DNA from: Diphasiastrum complanatum
Lineage: Eukaryota > Streptophyta > Lycopodiopsida > Lycopodiales > Lycopodiaceae
Direction of reading: 5' to 3'
Assembly (NCBI GenBank): GCA_029204225.1
Contig: CM055111.1
Coordinates: forward strand, 12,648,697-12,712,696
DNA length: 64,000 nucleotides
Shown here: one piece after another, positions 12,701 through 23,110 of the stretch
Numbering within the stretch: the stretch's first letter is position 1
Layout of the letters: every line of letters starts with the position of its first letter
Translations under genes and position numbers: made by a program
Notes under the pieces: model-generated
Told to the model about the DNA's origin: nothing
Database searches by the model: none
Seen by the model: the letters and a program-made list of their open reading frames with translations, nothing else

Positions 12701-13655
12701 ACTATCTCGCTCTTTCTCCATTTGCATACGAGCGTCGCCATAATGCATGGAGGCTTTTGCCAATGCACCAGTAGTTCCAGGACCTTCATTCGCATACTTT
12801 CTGCAATCTTCCCCCAGCTTAGACGCTGTACAGCAGCCACCATAAAGTAAGACCTGGTCAAGCTGCAAGCAATACCACTAAAACTGAAAAATAAAGAAGA
12901 CGAAATAGCTGGTCAGAGCAAACCTTTCGGCTACTGCACTCACCGATTTCCAGCTGCTTTGTGCCTGTGGAAATTAGGCCCTCTACTCCTCTGACAATAT
13001 CCCGTTGGAAATGCTGAAGGAAATATCAAAACAGATACATTATTCAAGAAACACAATAGAGGGTTTGCATAGGCGAAGAGATGATAAAAGCAAGCGTCAA
13101 AAGGATTAGTCTATTCGGTGTGTGCAAACTTGAAGAGTATAGACCTTTCCAGCCCGGGTAGATGTGTAAAGTCGCTCAAGCTGCTGATGACGTTGAAGTT
13201 CTGCTTCATCCGTAATGATCCCGTCACTCCCTTGACATACTCCATGCCCTGTGAACTGTTTTAAGACGGCCTGTGCGATATGTAATAAATATCAGCGTCT
13301 GGTTTGTGAAAATTACTGCAAATGTCATCTCTGATGCTTAAATCCACGGTAAGCTTGTGAAAAATCTTATCAAAATTTTTCTGAAAGATGCGAGTTTGGA
13401 TTGAATGCTCTCAGCCGTCATGTCTTACCATATCCAGGCAGAGTTACTTCTATTTCTTCTTCAGTGTAAATCTACAGCGTCTATTATCCTAGAACTCTTT
13501 CTTATTACTGAAGACATGACCATTAGATAAGCTAGACAGTTTTAAAGCATTATCAGCGCGAAGCTTTGATACACTCAAGCGGAAAAAGACAATACCTGCT
13601 GCTGCTTAGCAACTTGACCACGAAGTTTACTGGCTTGTTTTCTGAGGGCATCCAT
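9773..13655 (-). CDS. SH3 domain-containing (BAR-SH3) protein, SH3P family, 10 coding exons
   Basis: Encodes a 373-residue protein of the plant SH3P1/2/3 family: membrane- and phosphoinositide-binding BAR proteins with a C-terminal SH3 domain that act in clathrin-linked trafficking and autophagosome formation. Exons (5' to 3'): 13655-13596, 13270-13145, 13013-12944, 12825-12677, 11785-11684, 11243-11043, 10841-10779, 10664-10515, 10383-10309, 9898-9773. All introns are GT-AG and all phases join without a stop. Start MDALRKQASKLRGQVAKQQQ matches the family start. The BAR-like coiled-coil spans about residues 1-260, with ERLYTSTRAGKHFQRDIVRG near 52-71 and PLEDARQLAQKYHRLRQE near 149-166. A linker follows at 265-300. 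The SH3 domain is at about 302-358, with DGELSLAVGDYIVVRQ, W338, and the GWFPSSYV ligand-binding signature at 348-355. Length agrees with the roughly 370-residue relatives. No defect seen; very likely functional. Confidence 0.95.
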
Positions 13656-14743
13656 CACTGCAATATCATAATCATCAACTAAGGAAAGCGCGCTTTTATA
13701 AACATTTTTAGGCAGAGAAAAATTAAACATACGAGCGATTCAAATTTGACTGACGACATTTCCAATGCTCAACAAAAACGACAGTAATAATATGAAAGAG
13801 TTGAGATGTTTATGAAAGTAGCTCCATAACAAGACGACGACAATAAGAACCAAATTAAAGGATCAGCAAAAATTTAAGCCAATCACGTAAGTTTATAGAG
13901 CTAAATTTAAGGATCAGCAAAAATTCAGCTCCATTCTTTTCTCTGCACAGTGCAGAGTACCTCTTGTGCCAATATTTTATTTTTCTTATTGCTCACTGAA
14001 GTGTGCAGATTGTGGTTTCTTTCATCCCCATGAACTATTAATGCAAGATTAGGCATGCCTTGCAGAAAAGGACGGATCTATATCAAACACAACCTAATTA
14101 CCGCATATAAGCACTTCATTTGCATGTCAATTGTTCTCTTTCGTACTAGCTTGTGAAACTGGAGCCAACCGATCAAGTTGCACCAAGACGAGAAACAAAT
14201 TGCAAAGAAGTCCTCCTTCGAAAATGCATCTCAAGCGGTGTTAGAGGTGCCAAAGGAACACACTATAATAAAGTTTAAGTCGAAGTACTACACAAATACA
14301 GGTAAAGAATCTTTTCATAGACATCGACAATGCCATCTACACATGCTTCCAACAATGACATGTTAAATCCAACTTTCACGAAGGATAACGAAAACACAAT
14401 ATGTATGAAGTACCTTGGTTTCCGCAGAGAATCAAGACCTGCTACAGCTCCGAATCAATAGAACCCTTCTGATGCAGAACATCCGCTATCAAGAGAGGTC
14501 GCATTCCTCCAGCTTACGTCCAATATGAGATCATCCAAGCATCAAGAACAACTATCCAACCAGTATGTGCAAATAATGAAAACAAAAGCTGTAATGAAGC
14601 TGCTAATCTTCAGAGTAATGTATACGTGGTTGCTGCAACTTAGATCCAAAATCACAGCAAAATCATACAAACTATCAGAGCAAAATCAAGGCAACTATCA
14701 AAAAAATCACAGAGATCACAGCAAAATCACAGAAACTATCAAA
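13656..14743 (-). other. probable 5' leader of the SH3P gene, with a leader intron
   Basis: Just upstream of the ATG the minus strand reads TATTGCAG|TGATGG, a good 3' splice site two bases before the start codon. At 14414 the minus strand reads AAACCAAG|GTACTTC, a plausible 5' splice site, preceded (14415-14540) by exon-like sequence. This suggests a non-coding first exon joined to coding exon 1 by a leader intron of about 750 bases. Inference from splice-site sequence only. A short direct repeat (AAGGATCAGCAAAAATT) occurs near 13858 and 13910. Confidence 0.4.
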
Positions 14744-14945
14744 GGATTCAAAAATCACACCAAAAGTACGGCAACTGAGGGATGGATCGATGGATATCTA
14801 CACAAATTGTTGATGGATTCAAAAATCAGAGCAAAAGTACAACAAACTGATGGATGGATCGATGGATGGATATTTGCACAAATTACTGATGGATTCAAAA
14901 ATCATAGCAAAAGTAGGACAACTGATGGATGGATATTGATCGCTG
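14744..14945. repeat. minisatellite, units of 71-76 bp with GGAT runs
   Basis: Three tandem units begin with GGATTCAAAAATCA at 14744, 14815 and 14891; the last is partial. Each contains ACTGATGGATGGAT-type runs. The array is multiple-of-three only in part. It lies in the presumed leader or promoter of the SH3P gene. Confidence 0.8.
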
Positions 14946-15080
14946 TTGCTTCAATGCAGACGACGACGATCCAAAAGCGAGACGAAAGAAAAGCTTTGGC
15001 CCGCCATAGCCACACAACATTCAAAGATTTTGCCACGTCTCCTCCAGCACCCATTGGATAGCCGACACCTGTACTCTATA

Positions 15081-15101
15081 CACGTGTCCTTCATCCACGT
15101 G
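15081..15101. promoter_or_regulatory. paired G-box (CACGTG) motifs
   Basis: Two perfect palindromic CACGTG motifs, 15081-15086 and 15096-15101, 15 bases apart centre to centre. Further ACGT-core motifs follow: GCCACGTCT near 15032 and TACGTGGCC near 15224. In plants such clusters bind bZIP or bHLH factors (ABRE/G-box). Their position, about 1.4 kb upstream of the SH3P start codon and beyond its probable leader exon, suits a promoter. Function is inferred. Confidence 0.5.
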
Positions 15102-15149
15102 CGTGAGCTAAGAATTTGTGTGTTCTAGGGAAGCTTAACGGTCAGGCAG

Positions 15150-15168
15150 CCACCGGCTATGCCGGTGG
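15150..15168. other. perfect 8-bp inverted repeat, 3-bp loop
   Basis: CCACCGGC-TAT-GCCGGTGG, a GC-rich hairpin in otherwise AT-rich sequence. A partial echo, GGCACCGGCAATACC, follows at about 15182. Purpose unknown. Confidence 0.7.
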
Positions 15169-15382
15169 TCCTAGTGCAATGAGGCACCGGCAATACCAGG
15201 TTTCCAGGCTCAGAAGTAGAGATACGTGGCCAAATAATACCTAGAATATGCTTTCGTGGGCCACCTTGAGTGACCACGTTACCCTGGCCAGGTATTCTTT
15301 ATATTTGAATTTGAACATTTGGTAGGCCCCTTTGGATAAAAGTAAAAAGCCTTCAAGAATTTTCTTTTTGGTTATAGCCTAT

Positions 15383-16043
15383 CAAATATAAGACTAAGAT
15401 CATTTTAAGATTGATACATAGTGATCTATGCGGCCCTATGAGTACTCCCTCTCTGGGCTTTAGCACTATATTTTAATCGATGACTATTCAAGATTCACCA
15501 GCATTATGTCCATCAAGAACAAGTCTGAGGCATTCAACTGTTTCAAAAAATTCAAGCAGTTTGCTAAGACACAGACTGGTCGAAAACTCAAGACCATGCA
15601 CACAAATAGTGAGGGAGAGTATTTGTCAGACGACATTAGTTCACCACCAACTACACACCACAACATAATGGAGTAGCGGCGATGAAGAATCGAACACTAC
15701 TTAATGCAGCACGATCAGTGATCTCAAATGCTCAACTAACCAAGAATTTTTGGGCTAAAGCAATTTCAACAGCTTGCTATCTACAGAATTATTCAAGCAC
15801 TAAAGCAGTCAACTCAAAGACTCCATTCAATGCCTTTCATGGATAACTTCAGTCAATTCGATCAATACTTGCTCGCAGCTACCGAAGATCTAGAAGTTCA
15901 CCAAATGGATGCTTAGACAGCTTTTCTGAATGGATATATACAAGAAGACATATATATCTATCAACCCGAAGGTTAGGACTTTCAAGGACAAGAACACAAG
16001 GTATGCAAATTGCAGAAAGCTCTCTATGGGTTGAAGCAAGCTT
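15383..16043 (+). pseudogene. copia D integrase and RT fragments, left part
   Basis: Integrase residues are readable from about 15400 with several stops, then a deletion joins integrase to a short linker and to RT motif A (TAFLNGYIQEDIYIYQPEG). RT continues to YGLKQA at 16040. Stops at the codons before TAFLNG and after QPEG show decay. Confidence 0.75.
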
Positions 16044-16515
16044 TGTAGGAAATAGAAGCCTAAAGATCCAGAATCTTAACTATTCAATCACACAAAGCAT
16101 TCTCAAAAGAAAGAAAGAGATGGCTAGAAACCCTCTTGTACAAACTCGTGGACAGCCAAGGAGAATAGTCAGTATTGCTTACAAAAGTGACTCATACAAA
16201 TGGGATGCACACATATATGTAGTCCAAGATGACTGTCTAACTTCATGACTATTGGCTATCCAACTACTTGACTATTGACTATATCCAACTTTCTATAAGT
16301 TACATAGAAAGAGTAAGGTACCTCCAATATGTCAACTTCATGTCACAATTAGCCCTAGTGGATCCATGAGTCCTTACCAAGTTAATTTAATACTAACTTA
16401 GCTAACTCTAAGTTTAGTAGGCCTAATATAATAAATGATCATGGTTACACAACTCTCGACCTTTTGGGTCAAAGTAACCTATGGTAATGTAAGCAATTTC
16501 ATTTACATTCCAACA
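16044..16515 (-). repeat. 3' LTR of copia C
   Basis: 472 bp, TG...CA bounded. On the minus strand it begins TGTTGGAATGTAAATG right after the polypurine tract. It contains the block GGTTACTTTGACCCAAAAGG that recurs in the LTR of copia I at the window end. Confidence 0.9.
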
Positions 16516-16523
16516 CCCTCCTT
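16516..16523 (-). other. polypurine tract of copia C
   Basis: AAGGAGGG on the minus strand, directly before the 3' LTR. It primes plus-strand DNA synthesis. Confidence 0.8.
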
Positions 16524-17215
16524 AAATGGAAATGCATAACGTAACATGAACCAAATCAAATTTGCCATCAACTCGAATAGTTCCATCAATTGGAAAAGCT
16601 TGCCTTTGAAATTTTTCAAGTATGCATCCTTTGCATACATGTCCTCGGAATGCTCAATATTAGGAATGTCTTCAACAATATTGAATCTCTTCAACATCTT
16701 CAAGCTAGCAAAGTTGAGATGTCCAAACCTAGCATGTCATAATTCAGCCAACTCCAAAGAATGTGAACTTGATGCAACAAGACAAAAAGATGATGAAGCT
16801 CTTCGCTCATAGGTATCCATAAGGAACAATCCACCACGTAATGTTCCCGAAGCAATGATCATAAGAGATCTCTTTGGGTCTTTGATAAGACATTTGTCTT
16901 CTTTGAATTCCACAACCAATCTTTGGTTCATACTTGTAGAGACAGAAATGAGATTCTTTGTTATTTTTGGAACATAAAGTACATTACGAATGTAGTTCTC
17001 CTCACAATTGGGTAAGATAATGGGGATCACTCCAATACCTTTGATAGGATAAGAGGTGTTATCAACACCTTGAACTTTGCTTCCATCATGCACTTTTACA
17101 AGCTTTGTGAAAACTTCTTTGTGATAAGCCATATGGCGTGTGGCACCATATGACTTCTTTGTGAGCAGCCATATGGCATGTGGCACCGCTATGCTCCTCT
17201 ATCAATCACCCATCA
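16524..17215 (-). pseudogene. copia C protease and GAG-pre-integrase
   Basis: The 16737-17186 frame contains HMAYHKEVF and VQGVDNTSYPIKGIG, followed by the NVLYVPKITKNLISVS motif shared by copia pre-integrase regions. The active-site segment reads SGATCHMAAHKEV just upstream and is followed by an imperfect 36-bp duplicate (YGATRHMAYHKEV), so the protease loop is doubled. The frame shifts near 16705 into the last piece, 16503-16703. Confidence 0.7.
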
Positions 17216-17393
17216 ATAGATGAAAAAACAGCAACTTGTAAAGCTGAAGATGAGTTGTTATCTGCTGAAAAACCAGCAAGATTTGAAGTGGTAGAAATCT
17301 TGTCTTTAGAAGAGATGAGATTATTAGTGACAAAAGCATAATCATTATTGAAAAGATTATCCTCCTTTTCAAATTGTTGTTCCAAAGTAATGA

Positions 17394-18230
17394 TTGCGGT
17401 ACTTGTATCGTACCTTTTTCTTTTTCCTTTACAAGCCTCTTCCTACATTCTTTGATGTGATGCCCAAACTTCTTGCAATAATGGCACTTACTCTTCTTCT
17501 TGGAGCCTTGATCTTGAGCTTCCTTAGATTTTTATCATCTTTGGAAGTGTTGAAAGAAGGCTTCCCTTTCCACTTGTGTTTGCCTTTGCCTTTTGCAAAG
17601 AAAGCTTGATCTTCTTGTTCACCAAAGTTGATCCTTGTTTGCTCTTCTTGAAGAATTAAGCCAACAAGTTCGTTGAAAAAGATTTGTTGTCCCCTAAGAG
17701 AAATGCTCAATGATGACACAAAATGGAAGGTAAGAATTAAGATGAGAGTTGAGAGTAATAGATACAAATTGTAAGTTCTCAAACACCTCATCAATACTAA
17801 GAAGCTCCTCTCGAAGATCCTTGATCTTCGTCAAGTGGTTTGGAAGCAAATCACTTTCTTGCATCTTCAAGATAGAAAGTTGATTTCGAAGATATACCAC
17901 TTTTGCCGCAGTTTTTACTTAAAACATATTGGCAAGAGTCTCCCAAGCACTTTTGGAAGTCTTGCATGATCTAATATGAGGAAGGATAGATCTCTTCACT
18001 GATAATGCAATGATGGAATGTGCTTGTGCATCTCGTCGATCCCACTTCTTTTGCTCATCGAAAGACACCTCCGTAGTTGATGAAGTTGTTGTTCTAGATG
18101 GTGTAATAGGTGCCAAGGTAGGCGGCCTCTCTTCGTCACCATTAACTACTTCCCACAAACATTTGGCAGTTAGAAGGTTCTTTATCATGTAGCTCACAAG
18201 GAATAGTTTGTGCCATCTAGCCTATCTTCA
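17394..18230 (-). pseudogene. copia C Gag with CCHC zinc knuckle
   Basis: Gag pieces at 17919-18197 (LLTAKCLWEVVNGDEERP ... KTSKSAWETLANMF), 17694-17900 and 17429-17794. A lysine-rich stretch, FFAKGKGKHKWKGKPSF, is followed in another frame by the knuckle CHYCKKFGHHIKEC near 17450. Frameshifts at about 17700 and 17910 break it. The basic FFxKGKGK stretch closely matches copia I, so the two are relatives. Confidence 0.75.
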
Positions 18231-18239
18231 TTATATAAA

Positions 18240-18859
18240 GAACCAATAGACTTCGATTCTTTAGCCATAACAGAAAAATCAGCTTGTAGTAGATAGGAAA
18301 TAGACTTTCCAAGACAAAATCTATTCAAAGGGCATCAACCTCAAAGCTGAAATTATGAGCACAACAGATTGCAATACTCCACATGCAATTTGCTCAACAA
18401 GTAATGAAATAGGTGGCTGAATTCTGCACAAAAAACAAAATGCTCACAAATAGGTAGACTTCAAATGAAGCCAAAACCAAAACCAGAAATTTGTGGCTAA
18501 AAAGAGTGCACACTATGTGCATATAGAGCTGATGGTAGCGCCCTACTCCAAGCTCACCAACAGGGAAATTTCAGCAAGAAATGTGTCCAAAACACATGTA
18601 TCTTCATTTAAGAAGTAAATCTGAAATTTTCAACATGCAATTGAGTCAAAATCACATGCAATTGGTTTGAGCATAAGCCCTACTGCTAGCTCTCAAATAG
18701 GTGAAGGTTCCCTTCAACTTCCTACAAAAAAGCCATAAGAAGATGAACAGATTCTAATCCTGCAAAAATCAGCAGCTTGATGATTTTCTGCTACCAAAAG
18801 AGGAAGAAGATAGCTTCTTCCTATTGGGCGCCCTCCTGAAAGCAATATGATCACCTAAA
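18240..18859 (-). other. leader region of copia C
   Basis: Sequence between the Gag start and the primer-binding site; no protein is recognisable. In non-autonomous elements this region usually carries packaging signals. Confidence 0.5.
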
Positions 18860-18872
18860 GGCTCTGATACTA
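18860..18872 (-). other. primer-binding site of copia C
   Basis: Minus strand TAGTATCAGAGCC: the initiator-Met tRNA site with one G-to-A change, directly against the 5' LTR. Confidence 0.85.
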
Positions 18873-19353
18873 TGTAGGAAATAGAAGCCTAAGGATCCAA
18901 AATCTTAACTATTCAATCACACAAAACATTCTCAAAAGAAAAAAAAGAGATGGCTAGAAACCCTCTTGTACAAACTAGTGGACAGCCAAGGAGAATAGTC
19001 AGTATTGCTTACAAAAGTGTCTCATACAAATGGGATGCACACATATATATAGTCCAAGATGACTATCTAACTTCATGACTATTGGCTATCCAACTACTTG
19101 ACTATTGACTATCCAACTTTCTATAAGTTACATAGAAAGAATAAGGTACCTCGAATATGTCAAGTTGGGGTACTTCATGTCACAATTAGACCTAAAGGAC
19201 CCATGAGTCCTTACCAAGTTAATTTCATACTAACTTAGCTAACTCTAAGTTTAGTAGGCTTAATTTAATAGATGGAAATGGTTACACAACTCTCGAACTT
19301 TTGGGTCAAAGTAACCTATGTTATTGTAAGCAATTTCAATTAACATTCCAACA
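18873..19353 (-). repeat. 5' LTR of copia C
   Basis: 481 bp, TGTAGGAAATAG...CCAACA on the plus strand. A TATATATA box at about 19041-19048, read on the minus strand, is a probable promoter. It differs from the partner LTR by scattered substitutions and small indels. Confidence 0.9.
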
Positions 19354-20469
19354 AGCTCCAAGGGCCTAGTTTGATAGAATCAATCGATTCTTGTTGTAGC
19401 AAAACTTGATTCCAAATTCTGCCGACTCTAACGTTTATCTCAAACACAGAGGCCCAAGCCATGTCATAATAGCTCTATACGTTGATGACTATCTGATCAT
19501 CAACAATTCGAATCAATCACTACAAGAAGCAAAGTCTATATTATCGAAAGAATTTGAAATGACGGATTCAGGCCCACTACATTACCTCCTCGAGATTGAG
19601 ATAACCAGAGACAGAGCAAACAAAAGGATCGCGATAAGCCAAGAAAGGTATCTAACCTGTGTACTTTACAAGTATGGCATGGAAGCCTGCAAGTCAATAG
19701 ACTTGCCTATGGATCCAAGATTCAAATTGTCGAAGGACATGTGTCCAACGATTGAAGCAGAGAAGGAGATGTGCAAATAGCCCTATCAGTCAATAGTTGG
19801 ATCGATCATGTATGTCATGGTCTGCATACACACGACCCGATCTTGCCTATACAGTCAGCACATTTAAAAAATTTATGTCGAATCTCGGCCTATCTCACTG
19901 AAAGCTCTATTGAGAATACTAAGATACATTCAAGCTACAAAGCACTATGCTCTATGTTATAAGGGAAATACAGAGGACGCTCTAACTTTACATGCTTATT
20001 CCAACTCTAATTGGAGTGGAGATGTGGACACACGAAAATCCACTTTTGGTTACCTATGCATTTTAGCAGGAGGACGCATAGTCAAAAGCAAAAATGTATT
20101 TATTCGTCTTTCACAGATTCCGAATATGTTGTAGCCACCTCTGTAGTGAATAAAATCATTTGACTCAAAAAATTGCTTAAGGATCTAATGTTCCCTCAAT
20201 TCAGACCAACTATACTCCATTGCGACAATTAGAGTTGCATAGTTTTATCTCTGAACTCATGAACTCACACTAGAACTAAACACATTGAAGTTGAATTTCA
20301 TTTTCTTAGAGAGAAAGTTCTGAACAAGATTGTCGAATTAAGCTACTTTCATACTAATAGTATGTTGGCTGATATTATGACAAAACCCCTGTTGAGGGAA
20401 AAGCATGTTGATTTATGCAACTTATTAAGCTTCATTCAGGATCCTAGGAGTTAAGCTTAAGGGGGGGAG
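19354..20469 (+). pseudogene. copia D reverse transcriptase and RNase H, right part
   Basis: Picks up RT after the C insertion. RT pieces at 19406-19780 include ALYVDDYLII with both catalytic aspartates intact and the downstream motif SGPLHYLLEIEI. RNase H follows at 19910-20134 (LRYIQATKHYALCYKG, SNSNWSGDVDTRKSTFGYLC), then decayed to ADIMTKPLL-like residues near 20370. Stops and a deletion near 19780-19900 inactivate it. A polypurine tract of G residues (20460-20468) precedes the LTR. Confidence 0.8.
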
Positions 20470-20849
20470 TGTTGGAATTAATTCTCACTCCTACTCATCT
20501 AAATTCTTTTTCTGAGTACTATAATCTCTCTCAACATTGACAACAGTCTTACTCGCATAAGTCGAATAGTATCAACTTGAAGCAGAGCAAGATCGACTCA
20601 AATTCATCGAGGTCGACTTCACTGACTCGTATCGACATCCTGACATCAACTCATTCAACATCTTCTCAAGGGCGAACAAGTCGACTCAACTCATTTGACA
20701 CCTTCGACGATTGTCGATATCACCAGTCAAAATGAAGCTCATCGTCTGCCCTGTACACTCTATAACTAGCATACTAAGATTGCAACACAATGTGCGTTGT
20801 GAACCATTCTTGGGCATAGGATCGTGATCGGATCGTTGTATTCACAACA
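20470..20849 (+). repeat. 3' LTR of copia D
   Basis: Starts TGTTGGAATTAATTC directly after the polypurine tract. An end at 20849 (CAACA) gives a TGTTG/CAACA inverted end and a 380-bp LTR; the end is an inference because the partner LTR is missing. Several TCGACTC motifs are scattered through it. Confidence 0.6.
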
Positions 20850-21299
20850 ATTTAACACAGATTCTCTATTTTCTTTATGTGTGTTTGCATTGACGAATGC
20901 TTTCTGATAGTTCCTTTTTCTAGTACTAATACTCGTTCCATGACTCATTCGAAAGCTAACTCAAAGGAGGCATGGCTTGTTGAAGTTAATCTTAATCCTA
21001 CTCATCCTGACTGCCCTCCTATTCACTTAAGAAAATCACTCTCTTCAAACAGTCTACATAAATGAACTGTTCTTTGCACAATCTGCATATTTACATGCAA
21101 TATTCAATAGGCGAAAAATGCGAAGAATGCAAAGACTTCGACAAAGTCTTCTACTTAACATTCCAGGCACCCGAGAAATGTGACACTTTTTTGAAGAATG
21201 CGAGGAATGTGACATACAGTAGATTTACACAGGATTTTCATACCGTACATGTTTGCGTCTTCATGCTCCATTGAATAATCGATCTATTGATCAATTAGA
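20850..21299. other. non-coding stretch between copia D and E
   Basis: No gene seen. At 20969 the sequence TGTTGAAGTTAATC...CCTACTCATCC resembles the start of the D LTR, so this may be a diverged LTR belonging to copia E. Confidence 0.35.
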
Positions 21300-22202
21300 T
21301 AGTTGTTAGCGATCTTTTAATTGTAAATCTAAATGAGTTCAAACAGTTCCTGAATCAATTAGTTGCTATAGGTTCACCTATTTCAGAAGAAGACTACAAT
21401 GTCTCTTCTTGCCAGTCTTCTTCCCTCCTATGACAATCTTGTATTACTTTTGAGCAATACTCCTACACTATCACTCCAGAAGCTGAAACAAGTTTATTGC
21501 AGGAAGAAGTAAGGAGAAAGAGCTTATCTATCTCAAGTATCAAGTCAATGGCCTTGTACTCTAATAAGCAGCATTCCAAGAAGAAGAACTTCAAGGATAA
21601 GAAGACAAAGGCTGAACAAACATATTCAACACAACAACAACAACAACATAGTCGACAACAATAACCTACCAAACACTTTTGCAGATACTGCAAAAGATCC
21701 AATCATGACATCAAAGATTGCCGGATTTTCAAGCGTAATGAAGCAAGAAAAAAGATGCAACAACCCCAAGAAGGAGACTCTAACTCAGTCAAAAATACTC
21801 AAAAAAAAAAAAAAGATGCTGATGATACAAGATGAATGCATTAGAGATGCCTTGAGGTGGTATCTCAATTCTGGTGCTTCTCAGCACATGACTCCATGCA
21901 AGTTTCTATTCGAAGATCTCACACCAGGAGATTCAAAGTATGTTTACTTCAGTGACTCAAGTACATTGCAGATTGAAGGCAAAGGATCTATACGCTTTCG
22001 TATTTTAAATGGTAATTGACCTTGTTTAAGGATGTACTGTATGTACCCAGATTGACAAAGAATTTACTATCAGTCAACAAGCTCATTGATCAGGGCTCTA
22101 GAGCCTTGTTCAACTCAGAACAACGTACCATTCTGGATAAGGAACTGTAAAGAAGTCCTCTCTGCAAACAAAGAAGGTAATTTGTACATTTTGAGTCATG
22201 AA
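21300..22202 (+). pseudogene. copia E Gag, zinc knuckle and protease remnant
   Basis: Plus-strand copia 5' half. Gag tail residues are readable from about 21340. The CCHC knuckle CRYCKRSNHDIKDC lies at about 21680-21722, and the protease region at 21850-22015 reads NSGASQHMTPCKFLFEDLT: the catalytic Asp of the DSGA motif is replaced by Asn. Pre-integrase residues (VLYVPRLTKNLLSVNKLID) follow near 22035-22090. Frameshifts lie at about 21420, 21780 and 22015. It is cut at 22202 by the LTR of element F. Confidence 0.8.
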
Positions 22203-22851
22203 TGTGAAAGATTTCAGATCCTTAAGATCCAATCTACTTGAATGATCTCTGGTTAGGAAGAGAAATACACTACCAATCTCACCAATGTAGAAAAATCAGC
22301 ATCTACACACAAAATGAGATGCAAACACCAATAGAACTTGATCAAACTTGAATGAAATGTTTATGTACTATTGTTGTCCATACAAAACCAGCAAGCTACT
22401 GTATTTCACACGTGTGGATCCAAAAATAACTAATATAGATCATTCTACACATAGAATTGCAAGCAATCACCAAGATAGTGCACCAATGGATAGTAGAACC
22501 CAAGAGAACCATGTATAAGCATGAAATGAGATAGAGAAGAGAGAAGATTGCTCTCTCCACGAGTTACATCCTTTTATAGCAGGTTCAAACCCTATCTGGC
22601 CACTTGGCTTTCCCACCAAAATGCTAACCCTACTAATTTTGGGTCTAGATTCAATGTACCCAACTATTCAACTTGAATCTACTCAAACTCGCATTCTAAC
22701 TTTCCCACACTTTCAAAAAGTGTTTATTCAAATTAGATTTAGACTAATGAACTTTGAAAAGTCAACCTCTAAGTCTAAAACAAGTTTTGGCCTCAATATG
22801 CCAAATATGAAAATATAGCAAAATGTGATGAAACTAGTTGAATCTTTCACA
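22203..22851 (-). repeat. 3' LTR of copia F
   Basis: 649 bp with an 11-bp inverted end: TGTGAAAGATT at 22203 and AATCTTTCACA ending at 22851. On the minus strand a polypurine tract, GAAGAGGGAG, precedes it. A CTATAAAAGG box at about 22569-22578 on the minus strand is a clear TATA element, and the downstream sequence is the expected transcript start. Confidence 0.85.
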
Positions 22852-23110
22852 CTCCCTCTTCAGCTAGTTTTAGCATAGACTTTGATAACACTCCAAGTGA
22901 AGTACTATGCTTCATGAACAAGTCTTTTCCCAATGCTTTGGTGAAGATATCAGCTACACATTCCCTTGAAGACACATGTTGAAGCTCAACCTCCTTTGCA
23001 ATGACTTGCTCCCTCACAAAATGTTGTTGCACCACAACATGCTTGCTCCTAGCATAGTTTTCGACCATAGAATTTTGATCCATCATAAGAATGATCTTCT
23101 TCCTAAGAAT
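22852..23110 (-). pseudogene. copia F RNase H C-terminal tail
   Basis: Reads MMDQNSMVENYARSKHVVVQ, then HFVREQVIAKEVELQHVSS, then CVADIFTKALGKDLF, the standard end of copia RNase H, ending at the polypurine tract. The N-terminal half of RNase H is not present. Confidence 0.85.

Larger units (their letters stand above)
16044..19353 (-). mobile_element. non-autonomous Ty1/copia element C with both LTRs, nested in D
   Basis: Complete minus-strand element of 3310 bp. LTRs at 16044-16515 (3' LTR) and 18873-19353 (5' LTR) both run TGTAGG...CCAACA on the plus strand and are about 95% alike by eye. A primer-binding site (TAGTATCAGAGCC, one mismatch) lies at 18872-18860 and a polypurine tract (AAGGAGGG) at 16523-16516. 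Flanks AGCTT (16039-16043) and AGCTC (19354-19358) are a 5-bp target duplication with one later change. The interior encodes only Gag, a CCHC knuckle and protease/pre-integrase: integrase core, RT and RNase H are absent, so it must have moved with enzymes from a relative. Confidence 0.9.
15383..20849 (+). mobile_element. Ty1/copia element D, interrupted by element C
   Basis: Plus-strand copia in two halves, 15383-16043 and 19354-20849. The left half starts inside integrase (HSDLCGPMSTPS-like, then DDYSRFTSIMSIKNKSEAF), then jumps by deletion to the RT region (TAFLNGYIQEDIYI, KALYGLKQA). The right half resumes exactly at that point (APRAWFDRIN) and continues through RT, RNase H and the 3' LTR. 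Gag, protease and the 5' LTR are absent. The split point is the insertion site of element C. Confidence 0.85.

Noticed and set aside
14525-15061. 178-residue plus-strand open frame
   Set aside because: Its repetitive DGWIDGW residues come from the minisatellite, it runs antisense to the likely SH3P leader, and no family is recognisable.
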